A stretch of DNA of 33,715 nucleotides from CAYNLG01 sp964397995 (GCA_964397995.1 CAYNLG010000039.1:1-33715); one strand, 5' to 3'. Positions 1-7,494 are shown, numbered from the stretch's first letter. Numbers and translations: made by a program. The notes: generated from the letters alone by a model not told the origin.

Positions 1-195
1 CGTGGGGAAGGCTCTTCGGAGAGTCGGGGGGAGTCGGGTGCGAGCGGTTCACCCCCACGTGCGTGGGGAAGGCCGATGACGACGACCACACGATTGAACG
101 AGAGGCGGTTCACCCCCACGTGCGTGGGGAAGGCCGCGCGTGCATCCCACGCTGCCTGCGCACTCCCGGTTCACCCCCACGTGCGTGGGGAAGGC
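1..195 (-). CRISPR. Type I-E CRISPR array (leader-proximal end, runs off the window)
   Basis: Three complete, identical 29-bp repeats lie at 45-73, 106-134 and 167-195, and the last 12 bases of a fourth at 1-12. They are separated by three 32-bp spacers at 13-44, 74-105 and 135-166, giving the 61-bp period typical of type I-E. Read on the minus strand the repeat starts GCCTTCCCCACG and ends GTGGGGGTGAACCG. It contains a CCCCAC/GTGGGG stem and ends in an 8-nt GTGAACCG that would be the crRNA 5' handle (E. coli: AUAAACCG). This orientation matches the cas genes. The leader-proximal, newest spacer should therefore be 135-166, and older spacers lie beyond the left edge. Cas6e encoded nearby would cut 3' of the stem. 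Spacer targets cannot be judged from the sequence alone. Confidence 0.97.
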
Positions 196-303
196 ACCAA
201 GTCACAGTACCGGACCACCGCCGGGAACGCAACCCCTTGGGACGTAGGCCGTTGTTAGGCGGATTGCCATCCCCCAGTCATTCACTTGCCAAAGACCGGC
301 CCG
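196..303 (-). promoter_or_regulatory. Probable CRISPR leader
   Basis: These 108 bases lie between the cas2 stop codon and the first repeat. By position and by repeat orientation they should hold the leader and array promoter. The sequence is only moderately AT-rich compared with its surroundings. I cannot see a convincing IHF site or -10/-35 pair, so the array may be read through from the cas operon. The assignment rests on position, not on a motif. Confidence 0.6.
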
Positions 304-591
304 TCAGCGGCGGCCCTTGGGCGGGCGTCGGACCAGGCTCACGCCCTCGACATCCACCAGGGCCCGCGACGGCGCGCCGCACGCCCGCCACGAGAACCCC
401 TGCGGCGTGCGGCTGGTCCAGAGTTGGGTGACGGACCCTTTACCCCTCTTTGCCGCCGCCTTCTCCCACAGCTCGTCCCGGACCCTCGCGCTCGGGTTCC
501 CAATAAAGACCCCCGTCTTGGGTTCGATCAGCCAGCGTGATAATTCGCCCCGTAAGCTCGTCGGGGTCTTCTCCAAGATCATCACGAGCAT
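304..591 (-). CDS. cas2: CRISPR-associated endoribonuclease-fold protein Cas2e
   Basis: Cas2 of type I-E, the dimeric core that bridges two Cas1 dimers during spacer integration. The 95-residue protein opens MLVMILEKTPTSLRGELSRW and continues with PKTGVFIGNPSARVRDELWE. This is the classic Cas2e pattern (E. coli: LRGRLAIWLLEVRAGVYVGDVSAKIREMIWE). The C-terminal PSRALVDVEGVSLV matches the family's RTPVDLDGLRLV segment. Length fits the family (about 94-100 aa). The ATG at 591 is supported by a GGAGG ribosome site about 7 nt upstream, lying inside cas1. It overlaps the 3' end of cas1 by 152 nt in another frame, which is unusually long. It is the last gene of the operon before the leader. Confidence 0.95.
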   Translation of the reverse strand: MLVMILEKTPTSLRGELSRWLIEPKTGVFIGNPSARVRDELWEKAAAKRGKGSVTQLWTSRTPQGFSWRACGAPSRALVDVEGVSLVRRPPKGRR

Positions 592-1402
592 CGAGCACCT
601 CCGCGACGTCGGGCAGCACGCGGTCCATGAGCCGGGCCTCGTAGAAGGCGTCGCGACAGGCGAGACGGGTCCGGCGTTCGATCTCGCCCGGTCCCTCGGC
701 CGCCGCCGCGAACGCGATGGGAATCGTCAGGTCGGTCTTGTAGAGGTCGGCGATGTCGTAGACGAAGCTCAGCATGCGGCCGGTGTGGATGAAACCGATG
801 GCCGGGGAGTAGCCGGCCGAGACGATGGCGGCGTGGCAGAGGCCGTAGAGGCAGGCGTTGGCGGAGCTGAGGGCGCGGTTGACGGGATCGGCCCAGTCCC
901 ACTGGCCCTGCTTGTAGCTGCGGCCTTCCCACGGGACGCCCGTGGCCTCGGACACCGCGCGGTAGGTCTTGCGGACACGAGCCCCCTCCATGCCGCGCAG
1001 CTGCTCGATGGTGACGTTCGGGTCGAGGTCCTCGGGGAACCGTTTCTGGTACATGCGACAGACCACGGCAAGGCGGGTCTCGGGGTCGGTGTAGAGGGCG
1101 GCCTGGCGGAGGAGGCGGCGGGCGTGGTGCGTGCCGCCGGTGGAGTGGGCGTAGGTGCGGACGCCCTGTTCGCCGGTCCAGCAGACGAGGCAGTTGTTCT
1201 CGGCCATTGCCTTCATGGCCGCGTGGGTGACGTTGGTGCCGGGCCCGAGCATGACGAGTCCGAGCTGGGCGATGGGGACGGGGACGCGGCCCCCCGGGGT
1301 GAGGAAGGTCAGGGAGGCGCCGTCCTGTTCGAGGCGGCCGTGTTCGAGGTAGAGGTGGCTCCAGCGGTCGGCGAACTTCGGCAGGACGTGGAGGTCTTTC
1401 AT
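440..1402 (-). CDS. cas1: CRISPR-associated integrase Cas1 (type I-E)
   Basis: The spacer integrase, 320 aa (E. coli Cas1 is about 305). The metal-binding triad is present and in register with the E. coli enzyme: E139 in RGMEGARVRKTY, H206 in GFIHTGRMLSF, and D216/D219 in VYDIADLYKTD. The N-terminal beta-domain (residues 1-90) includes PKFADRWSHLYLEHGRLEQD, typical of the I-E subfamily. The ATG lies 3 nt after the cas6e stop codon. The conserved core ends near residue 270. Residues 271-320 are a low-conservation tail encoded in the DNA shared with the start of cas2. With Cas2e it should integrate 32-bp spacers next to the leader. Confidence 0.97.
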   Translation of the reverse strand: MKDLHVLPKFADRWSHLYLEHGRLEQDGASLTFLTPGGRVPVPIAQLGLVMLGPGTNVTHAAMKAMAENNCLVCWTGEQGVRTYAHSTGGTHHARRLLRQAALYTDPETRLAVVCRMYQKRFPEDLDPNVTIEQLRGMEGARVRKTYRAVSEATGVPWEGRSYKQGQWDWADPVNRALSSANACLYGLCHAAIVSAGYSPAIGFIHTGRMLSFVYDIADLYKTDLTIPIAFAAAAEGPGEIERRTRLACRDAFYEARLMDRVLPDVAEVLDARDDLGEDPDELTGRIITLADRTQDGGLYWEPEREGPGRAVGEGGGKEG

Positions 1403-1405
1403 GGC

Positions 1406-2155
1406 TCAGACCCGTGCGACGGAAAGCAGGCCGAAGCCGAAGGCCTTGGCGGGGCCGATGCCGGCCGCGACGGCGCGGGTGAAGCGGTCGGGGTCGGTGA
1501 CCTCCAGGAGGCCGTCGTAGCGGACGGAATAGAGCCGCTGCCACCGCCCGCCCCGTCCCTGCTTGCTGAAGTAGACGTAGCCCGGCACCATCTGGGCCAG
1601 GTCCGCCTGTCGCGCACCGGCCTTGGTCAGGCGCCGGCCCAGCCATGCCGCCAAGTCCTGGTGAGGAACGGGGACACGTTTGCCAAGCCATTCGGGCCCG
1701 AGGGGCTCCCCGTCGGGCCCGGCAGACTTCTCGGTCACCCGTCGGACGGGATTGGCCTGAAGGCGGAAGCGAAGCGCCTCGCCCTTGCCGAAGTTGGCCT
1801 CCGTCTCGCGCACCTGGGGGGGCGCGTCAAGCAGGAAGTCGGCGTTGTGGAACGCGTAGTCCCAGTCCGGCCGCGCGGCCGACTGCACAAGGATGACAGG
1901 TCTGCCTTCGGCCCGCGGGTCCACGCGGAAGAGAAAGCCGGTGCCGCGCGAGCGGGGGGTGTGTACGTGCCCGACCGCGAACTGCGCCGGGTCGTAAGGC
2001 TTGAGGAAGTTGGTATCCCGGTTGCGCCGCTTGTCTGACGGGAACGCCATGCAGAGCCGCTGATGGACCCGGTAGCGATTCCGAATCCAGGCGCGGCCCG
2101 GCCTCGGTCGGTCGGGGTCCTCGCCCACGTTGATCATCAGGCACGAAAGGAACAT
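1406..2155 (-). CDS. cas6e: CRISPR pre-crRNA endoribonuclease Cas6e
   Basis: Cas6e (CasE/Cse3), 249 aa, processes the repeat transcript and stays bound to the crRNA 3' hairpin as a Cascade subunit. The N-terminus MFLSCLMINV is followed by RNRYRVHQRLCMAFPS, where H31 sits at the position of the catalytic His20 of E. coli CasE (DLYQLHQGLWHLFP). GTGFLFRVDP follows, as in the family. The C-terminal Gly-rich loop GIGPAKAFGFGLLSVARV is the hallmark RNA-binding motif of Cas6e. The start ATG lies 2 nt after the cas5e stop codon, with a GGAG site inside the end of cas5e. Its substrate is likely the array at 1-195, whose repeat forms a short GC-rich stem. Confidence 0.95.
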   Translation of the reverse strand: MFLSCLMINVGEDPDRPRPGRAWIRNRYRVHQRLCMAFPSDKRRNRDTNFLKPYDPAQFAVGHVHTPRSRGTGFLFRVDPRAEGRPVILVQSAARPDWDYAFHNADFLLDAPPQVRETEANFGKGEALRFRLQANPVRRVTEKSAGPDGEPLGPEWLGKRVPVPHQDLAAWLGRRLTKAGARQADLAQMVPGYVYFSKQGRGGRWQRLYSVRYDGLLEVTDPDRFTRAVAAGIGPAKAFGFGLLSVARV

Positions 2156-2157
2156 GG

Positions 2158-3291
2158 CTACTCCACTTCCTCGGGCAGGTGGCGCTGGAGGTGTCGCCTA
2201 CGCGTCTCCTGGGACCGGAACCGGATGATCTCGGCGCGTTTTCGGCGAATCGCCTCCCGCCAGGTCGGGTCCTCCGGATCGATCCGGTCGAGGCCCATAC
2301 CCAACCCATACTCGATCATGGTGACCGCATCGTGGCAGAGGCGGCAGAGGGAACGCAGGTCGTTCTGCGCCTCCCCGCCTCCGGCACGGCGGTACGTGAC
2401 GTGCTGGACGGTGGGGGCGTCTGTCTTACAGAAGACGCACAGATGGCGGTCACCGTCGAGGCGGCGCTGACGTCGTGCCCTGTACTCTGTGTTCGAGTAG
2501 TCGGCATGAGCCCGAGCGGGGCGCGGAGTCGTGTCTTGAGTCGGTTCGCCAAGGGGCACATCGTCGCGCATTCGGAGCACCCGCCGAAGGACGAGGCGCG
2601 GGCGATGGACGGGCGGCGCGAAGGACACGGGCCGGTCGTCCCAAGTCTCGGCCTCCGGTGGGGCCTCGGGCTCATCGGCCGTTGGTCGCCACTCAATGAG
2701 GGCCGCCAGTCCCTCCTGGACCTCCGGACGTTCGGTCTCGGCGCCCAAACGCGGCCGCCACGGCACGGACCGGAGGGCCGCCTCCAGGTCGCCGAACGTG
2801 CCCCGGTCCTCCTCGTCGCGCCCCGTGACGAGGGGCGCCGCGGGGGGGCAGCTCTTGCGTCCGAGAAAGACGGGCCACGCCGGCGCCTTGAGGGCCTCGT
2901 ACGCCTCCTCAGTGAGGGCCGGGTTGCCCTGGAGGGCCACGAGAAAGGCGGCATCCGAAAGATAGTAACGCCGCGTGATGAGGGTTCCGGGCGCGCCCTC
3001 CTTAAGCTTGCCCTCGGCGGTGATCAGACCGATGCCGGCGCCGACGGTGTGATAGTCGGCCCAGAGGGTCCCCGGCCGGTCCACCCGCACGCCCATCGCG
3101 AGCCCGTCCAACTCCTTGAGACGGGCCGCCGCGTCGGCCCGGTTGACGCCCAGGGCGGCGCAGACCATTCCCAGGACGCCGGACTTGGTGGGGGCCTCGG
3201 CCGTGCGGCGGATGACGAACTTCGAGTTTGCCCCCCAGGCTTGCAAGGGGCCCTCCAGGCGAAGAAAGAGGGTGTTTCCCGGCGCGGTCAT
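2158..3291 (-). CDS. cas5e: Cas5e fused to a C-terminal HNH nuclease domain (Cas5-HNH)
   Basis: A 377-aa protein; E. coli Cas5e (CasD) is about 224 aa. Residues 1 to about 240 are a normal Cas5e: LFLRLEGPLQAWGANSKFVI, RTAEAPTKSGVLGMVCAALG, the segment ITRRYYLSDAAFLVAL, and the closing PPVHRPRLVLRRVLRMRDD. After a linker rich in P and T (about 245-265) comes an HNH/McrA-type domain (about 270-335). It has zinc pairs C285-x2-C288 (CVFC) and C316-x2-C319 (CRLC), general-base H297 in VQHVTYRR, N310 in AQNDLRSLC, and H320 in LCHD. A basic helical tail (TWREAIRRKRAEIIRFRSQE) follows. All HNH key residues are intact, so an active nuclease is expected. The start codon overlaps the cas7e stop (ATGA), showing translational coupling. 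No cas3 lies in the window, so this domain is the candidate target-DNA nuclease of Cascade. HNH fusions to Cas5 in rare I-E systems have been reported, as far as I recall. Activity here is inference. Confidence 0.93.
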   Translation of the reverse strand: MTAPGNTLFLRLEGPLQAWGANSKFVIRRTAEAPTKSGVLGMVCAALGVNRADAAARLKELDGLAMGVRVDRPGTLWADYHTVGAGIGLITAEGKLKEGAPGTLITRRYYLSDAAFLVALQGNPALTEEAYEALKAPAWPVFLGRKSCPPAAPLVTGRDEEDRGTFGDLEAALRSVPWRPRLGAETERPEVQEGLAALIEWRPTADEPEAPPEAETWDDRPVSFAPPVHRPRLVLRRVLRMRDDVPLGEPTQDTTPRPARAHADYSNTEYRARRQRRLDGDRHLCVFCKTDAPTVQHVTYRRAGGGEAQNDLRSLCRLCHDAVTMIEYGLGMGLDRIDPEDPTWREAIRRKRAEIIRFRSQETRRRHLQRHLPEEVE

Positions 3292-4562
3292 CCCTCGGCC
3301 TCCCGGCGGCCCGCGTCGCGAACACTGGCCCAGTCGAAGCCGACGGCCTCGAGGACCGCCTCGACGAGGCCGTCCTCGCCCTCCAGGGCCGCGAAGCACC
3401 GGTCCGTCAGCGGCTCGGGCGTTCGCTTCTTCCCGTCGGCCTCCCGCGTCCAGCCGCGGAGCGGGAACCGCCACGGCTGGGGGGTGTACCAGAGGAGCGC
3501 CGAATCGACGCCGTTGGCCTTGCGGAGGCTGAACGCATAGTCCCCGAGTTGGGCGATGCTGCGTCCGACAAGGCTGACCTCGTCGGCGGCGTCGTCCGGC
3601 GGCGCCCCGAGGCGGCGAGCGGGCTCGGCGAAGGCGTTGGCGTAACTCATGGGCGTCTTCGCCTTCTTGACCTCCACGAGGACGCCGTCGGGTCCGTTGT
3701 GCGCGGCGAAACTGTGCTGTTTGCCCGATGGGGTCGTGGTGGCGGCCGCGACCAGGAAATGGCCGACCGTCGCCGCGGCCAATCGCCGGGCCTCATCCTC
3801 GGCCGCGTCGTCGGCCTTGCCCGGCGTCAGGTTCGCGACGAGCTGGTCCCAGTCGAGGCAGAAGTACTTGTAGAAACAGGCCGAGGCGAACTGGGCCTCG
3901 TCCACGTGGCCGGCCCCCGTGCCCCTGGCGAGATCGTCAACCGCCGTGAAGTAGTCGACCTCGTTCAGGACTTCGTGGGTGCTGAGGGCATGGGCCGCCG
4001 AAAGGGCCGCTTCGATCCGAAGGTTGAGCTTGGCGAACAGCCCTTCCCTGTCAAGCTCCATCATCCGCCCACAGAGGGCCATGTCCGGGACGCAGGCGGC
4101 GTGCCCGAGGATCTCCGCCAAGCCCTTGGCGACGTGCTCCTGCTCCTTCTTGGAATCCCCGGACCTACGATGGATGACGTCGGCCATCTCGTCGATGGCG
4201 GACTGGGGGAGGAAGAGCAGGATGTTGGTATTGTCGCGCTCCTCGGCCTGCTTCTTGTCCACCCGCTTGACGCCGCCTTTCTCGAAGGCGCGGGCGACGA
4301 ACTCGACCAGTTCGCTGGGGGGCGCGCCCTCCCCGTGGACGCGCTCGGCCAGGATCGTGATGAGGCGCCGCGTCCGAACCCCTCCGTCCTTCTCCAGAGC
4401 CGCGGCGAAGGCGGGGCTCCGGCGGATGCTGCGCTTGAGGCACTGGCTGGAGAGGCGGGCCCGCATCACGCCCCCGAAGACGCAGGTCTTCGGGGCGCCG
4501 AGGTCGTCGCGGTTCAGGTTCGCCGGACTGTGGTTCTGGATCATGTGGATCTCAATCAGCAT
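3288..4562 (-). CDS. cas7e: Cascade backbone protein Cas7e
   Basis: Cas7e (CasC/Cse4) forms the six-subunit filament that coats the crRNA spacer. The protein is 424 aa; E. coli Cas7e is 363. The family N-terminus is clear: IEIHMIQNHSPANLNRDDLG, then FGGVMRARLSSQCLKRSIR, matching the E. coli pattern SPSCLNRDD and FGGKRRVRISSQSLKRAMR. The internal segment AHALSTHEVLNEVDYFTAVDDL matches [21 protein letters not shown]. The extra length is mainly in the C-terminal third, from about residue 330 (TPQPWRFPLRGW onward). The ATG at 4562 has a strong AAGGAGA site upstream and overlaps the end of cse2 by 11 nt. It overlaps cas5e by 4 nt at the other end. Confidence 0.95.
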   Translation of the reverse strand: MLIEIHMIQNHSPANLNRDDLGAPKTCVFGGVMRARLSSQCLKRSIRRSPAFAAALEKDGGVRTRRLITILAERVHGEGAPPSELVEFVARAFEKGGVKRVDKKQAEERDNTNILLFLPQSAIDEMADVIHRRSGDSKKEQEHVAKGLAEILGHAACVPDMALCGRMMELDREGLFAKLNLRIEAALSAAHALSTHEVLNEVDYFTAVDDLARGTGAGHVDEAQFASACFYKYFCLDWDQLVANLTPGKADDAAEDEARRLAAATVGHFLVAAATTTPSGKQHSFAAHNGPDGVLVEVKKAKTPMSYANAFAEPARRLGAPPDDAADEVSLVGRSIAQLGDYAFSLRKANGVDSALLWYTPQPWRFPLRGWTREADGKKRTPEPLTDRCFAALEGEDGLVEAVLEAVGFDWASVRDAGRREAEG

Positions 4563-5097
4563 CGTCGTCTCCTTTGCCCGCTTGGGGGCTGAAGTACTGG
4601 TCGGCCCACGCGCTGCGGATGTCCTCCGGCCCCTCGTTCGCCCGGTCCCAGAGGCGGAGGTCCTCAAGGAGTCGGGCCCAGTCGATGCCGCGTTCACGCC
4701 CCTGGCCCACCGCCTTGCGCGCCACGCCCAGGGCCCACGCCAGATGCGGCTCAAGCCGCGCAAGGGGCGCAAGGAGCAGCGCGTCCATGCGGCGGCGGAA
4801 CCGATCGCGGTCCTCCTCCTTCCCCGGCTCGGCCCGTCCAAGGACCCGGGGGAGCGACGCCCTCGAGTCCCGCACATGAGGAAGCGGGGACGCGCCGTAG
4901 AGCTTGGCCACGAGCCAGGCGCTCCGCCGTTCCGGGGCGCGCGGGCTCCTCTGCCGCAGGGGCCACCAGAGGCCCGTGAAGAGGTCGAAGCCCTGAAGGG
5001 AGTCATCGAGCGGACTTCCCGCGAGCTGGCGCAGGCGGGCCCGCTCCCCCGGCTTGAGGGCTTCCAAACGCGCGATGAACTCCTCGGTCAGGGTCAA
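4552..5097 (-). CDS. cse2: Cascade small subunit Cse2 (Cas11e)
   Basis: The helical small subunit, present as a dimer in the belly of Cascade, which stabilises the R-loop. The protein is 181 aa (E. coli CasB 160 aa). Family features are GERARLRQLAGSPLDDSL near the N-terminus, FTGLWWPLRQRS, AWLVAKLYGASPLPH, and the later RRRMDALLLAPLARLEPHLAWAL with basic residues suited to nucleic-acid contact. The start ATG overlaps the cas8e stop by 4 nt and its end overlaps cas7e by 11 nt, so it is fully embedded in the operon. The identification rests on sequence pattern and on the invariant cas8e-cse2-cas7e order. Confidence 0.9.
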   Translation of the reverse strand: MTLTEEFIARLEALKPGERARLRQLAGSPLDDSLQGFDLFTGLWWPLRQRSPRAPERRSAWLVAKLYGASPLPHVRDSRASLPRVLGRAEPGKEEDRDRFRRRMDALLLAPLARLEPHLAWALGVARKAVGQGRERGIDWARLLEDLRLWDRANEGPEDIRSAWADQYFSPQAGKGDDDAD

Positions 5098-6641
5098 GAG
5101 AGGGCCCGTTCCTGGGTCGGTTCGAAGGTCTTATCCAGAGCGTGCGCCAGGAGCCGCCGGGCGGAAGCCCGCTGGCTGACACGCGCCACCACGGGACCCC
5201 GCGCGACAAGACGGCAGACCTTGTCGGCCTGGCTCGCCAGGGTGTTGCGCACCGCCTCTTGCCATCGGGCCGGCGCATTCGGGTCGGCGCAAGTCAGGTC
5301 CGACACGAACTGCACGAAGGCCCTTCGGAGGTCCTCCTCAAGATCCACAGCCGCGCATGCCCAAGCGGCGCCGATCTCCGGACGCTCCTTGGCTTCGGAC
5401 CGAACCGCGGCCCGGAGCAGACTGAACGGGTTCACGGCCGCCAGCCGCTCGAGGCCAGCGAGGGCCTTGGCCAAGGGCGTCCTGTCCGATGCCCCGGCCG
5501 GAAGAGGGAAGGTCAGCGACGCCCCGTCCTTGTATAGGGCGACGCGCCCCTTGTCGACAGTCGGACCGAAGAAACCCACGGTGATCCTGGTCCTGTCTGC
5601 GCTCTTCGCTACGGCCGCCCGAAGGTGGTTCCATTGGGCCGGCCTTCCTGCGTCCTCTCCGGACCCCAGCGCCTCAAGCACGGCGCGGTACCCGTCCCGC
5701 CAGAACCTGGCATGCCACTCCAGGGAGTCCTCGGGCTTCGGGAACTTCAGCGGGCCCGCCTCTGAACCGCGGCTGCCGGCCAAAAGATGGGGGTCCCTAG
5801 GCCACCGCTTCTCCTTCTCAAACGGCTGCCGCCAACCGGGCAGGAATGCGGTCTTTGCGACCAACCGCGCCTTCGCCCCGCAGTAGAGGCATGGCCGCTC
5901 AGAACCCTTCGGACGTTCCAGCCAGACCCGCCGCGGCCGCCAGGTGAGGGCCGCCAGCGCCCCCAACGACTCTCTTAAGGGTTCCTTCTCGTCCAGCCAG
6001 CCAGGTCGGTCGCCCTCAGACGACGGCAGGGGCCAGTTCAGCAGAAGCGTCTCGGCAAGCCGTTGACCAAGCGGGACGGCGTACGTGGGCGTGACACCGT
6101 TGATCCCCGCAGGCTTACCGGCCTTGAACCGGGTCTCGGTCTTGGCCACCGGATGCGTGCCGGAGGGGGCGAACGCCGACAGGCGCACCAGGCCCACGGC
6201 ACAGCACGCCGGACAAAGCCCGGCACCGGCGTCCCGAGTGTGGCGAAAATGGGCCACGCTGGAACCGCTGGGGAGTTCAGGGAGAAGGTCAGTCGCCGGA
6301 CGGGAGGCGTACTCGCGATAGTCGCTGCTCTGGTAGAAGCCGTGGTCTGGTGCCAGGAGGTCAAACGCGTCCCTGTGTGCGTCGAGCTTCGCGAACCACT
6401 CGGGCGGGAACCGGCCTGACCGCCAGACCTCCGCGAGCTCCTCCGGCGAGGGGTCCGGTTTGCACCACTGAAGGACCGCTAGGAGGAAGCGGTATACGGC
6501 CACCGTGTCGAGGGGCGAGGGTCCGCGGACCTCCCGCACCCGCCCCGCCTTCAGAACAACCTCCTTGAGCCCGACGCGGGCCGCGGCGCCGCCATTCCAC
6601 ACCACAGGCAGCCACGGCTCGTCCAGCAGGTTGTAGGACAC
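5094..6641 (-). CDS. cas8e: Cascade large subunit Cas8e (Cse1)
   Basis: Cas8e recognises the PAM and starts R-loop formation; in ordinary I-E systems it also docks Cas3. The protein is 515 aa (E. coli CasA 502 aa). It opens SYNLLDEPWLPVVW, the standard Cse1 N-terminus (compare FNLIDEPWIPV). Later come LDTVAVYRFLLAVL, PDHGFYQ, HFRHTRDAGAGLCPACCAVG and PCLYCGAKARLV. The pairs C143/C146 and C251/C254 look like a zinc site as in some Cse1 proteins. I chose the GTG at 6641 because it follows a GGAAGGGGG site at good spacing and gives the family N-terminus. An in-frame ATG at 6707 would add 22 unrelated residues. It is the first gene of the operon. With no Cas3 present, whether it keeps a Cas3-docking surface is open. 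Confidence 0.95.
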   Translation of the reverse strand: MSYNLLDEPWLPVVWNGGAAARVGLKEVVLKAGRVREVRGPSPLDTVAVYRFLLAVLQWCKPDPSPEELAEVWRSGRFPPEWFAKLDAHRDAFDLLAPDHGFYQSSDYREYASRPATDLLPELPSGSSVAHFRHTRDAGAGLCPACCAVGLVRLSAFAPSGTHPVAKTETRFKAGKPAGINGVTPTYAVPLGQRLAETLLLNWPLPSSEGDRPGWLDEKEPLRESLGALAALTWRPRRVWLERPKGSERPCLYCGAKARLVAKTAFLPGWRQPFEKEKRWPRDPHLLAGSRGSEAGPLKFPKPEDSLEWHARFWRDGYRAVLEALGSGEDAGRPAQWNHLRAAVAKSADRTRITVGFFGPTVDKGRVALYKDGASLTFPLPAGASDRTPLAKALAGLERLAAVNPFSLLRAAVRSEAKERPEIGAAWACAAVDLEEDLRRAFVQFVSDLTCADPNAPARWQEAVRNTLASQADKVCRLVARGPVVARVSQRASARRLLAHALDKTFEPTQERALS

Positions 6642-6969
6642 CGAAGCCCCCTTCCGGTAGCACCACGCTTCCTGTGGCCTGCTACCACGTAAGTGCCAAC
6701 CATGCAAGAGAATTGCCCACGTGGTCTGACGCTATGACGACGAGATTGACGCAGTTGCCACCTCGGCGGTGTGCATGCGCACGCCCGGGCAATCCCCACC
6801 AAAGCAGCGTCTTGCGGCACCGTGAACCCTCTGGCCCCCACTCTCCGGCGTGGGGATGGCCCACGCTATTGTTGCAGCCAGCGCCCTGCGATCGACCGGC
6901 ATCCATGTCGGCCGACACTGGGCCACTCTCGGGGTCGTCAGTGGGCCTGCGGTGCCTTCCGGGCGGCGC
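6642..6969. other. Non-coding region upstream of the cas operon
   Basis: This 328-bp stretch lies between cas8e (minus strand) and a decayed gene (plus strand), so it should contain the cas promoter. I see no convincing -35/-10 pair on the minus strand; the best candidate is a weak TTGCAT box. It holds an inverted repeat at 6836-6855 that resembles the CRISPR repeat stem and is listed separately. No cas3, transcriptional regulator or RNA gene is visible here. Confidence 0.6.
6833..6860 (-). repeat. Hairpin resembling a degenerate CRISPR repeat
   Basis: On the minus strand this element reads GCC-A-TCCCCACGC, then a 6-nt loop segment, then GTGGGGG. The array repeat reads GCC-T-TCCCCACGC-AC-GTGGGGG. 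The stem CCCCAC (6836-6841) and GTGGGG (6850-6855) is kept, but the loop is longer and the terminal TGAACCG of the true repeat is absent. It lies about 195 bp upstream of the cas8e start, on the same strand. In DNA this GC-rich the similarity could be chance. Confidence 0.3.
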
Positions 6970-7494
6970 GGATGAACGCGACGTCTACTGGCATGCTGAG
7001 GCCGGCTTCTGGTGCGGCTTCGAGGCGGGCGCGATGGAGAATCGGCACCCTTCACGTTCGGGCTGCAGGACCCGACGGACACGGGCACGCTTGACACCAC
7101 GGTGCAGGTCAGCTTTCCCCGCGAGGGCCGGAACTGGCGGGTCGCGGGCACGTTCGCCCAGGATCGGGAGCATCACCTCTGCATCTGCCATTGCGGAGGA
7201 ATCGGCGGTGGCCAGCATGGGGTTGGCCGGGGGACCCTCTGGCGGGAGTAAGGGAGTACCTCTTCGAGGTGAAGACGGATACGTCAACGTCAAGCCTCTA
7301 CGGGCATCGGCCAGTTGATGTTCCACGGCGCCCGGGCGCAGGACAACCCGAGGCGCATACTTGTGCTGCCTGACAGGCCGGACGCAGAGGCGAGCGAGGT
7401 ATTGGGGATTCTCGGCATCGCCGTCGTGACATACGCCTGGGAAGGGGAGGCCGTGACCTTCCCCGGGCAGGACGAGGTCCTGAACGGCCCCTGA
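6968..7494 (+). pseudogene. Frameshifted remnant of a PD-(D/E)XK-like nuclease protein
   Basis: Three forward frames join into one plausible protein. The first is DVYWHAEAGFWCGFEAGAME (to about 7050). The second is TFGLQDPTDTGTLDTTVQVS, then FPREGRNWRVAGTFAQDREH and GGIGGGQHGVGRGTLW (to 7249). The third is EYLFEVKTDTSTSSLYG, then after another shift near 7305 IGQLMFHG, PRRILVLPDRPDA and GIAVVTYAWEGE, ending at TGA 7492-7494. The EVKT (E-x-K) strand followed by a helix with IGQ is the pattern of PD-(D/E)XK restriction-like folds. The Gly-rich GGIGGGQHGVGRG segment is unassigned. At least three frame breaks (about 7050, 7249-7253 and 7305) make it non-functional. The 5' end is not defined. It is divergent from the cas operon. 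The family call is by motif only. Confidence 0.55.

Noticed and set aside
196..303. IHF binding site in the CRISPR leader
   Set aside because: No match to the IHF consensus that I could defend, so not annotated.
317..2038. A 573-codon plus-strand open frame opposite cas1 and cas6e
   Set aside because: Val/Gly/Ala-rich antisense product with no family pattern; the minus strand carries clear cas genes with ribosome sites.
3292..3474. N-terminal extension of Cas5-HNH starting at 3474
   Set aside because: The extra 61 residues are Arg/Gly-rich, antisense-like composition inside cas7e; the ATGA overlap at 3291 gives the canonical Cas5e N-terminus.
3779..5886. Long plus-strand frame (635 codons) across cas7e, cse2 and cas8e
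   Set aside because: Shadow of the minus-strand Cascade genes; Arg/Ser-rich with no domain.
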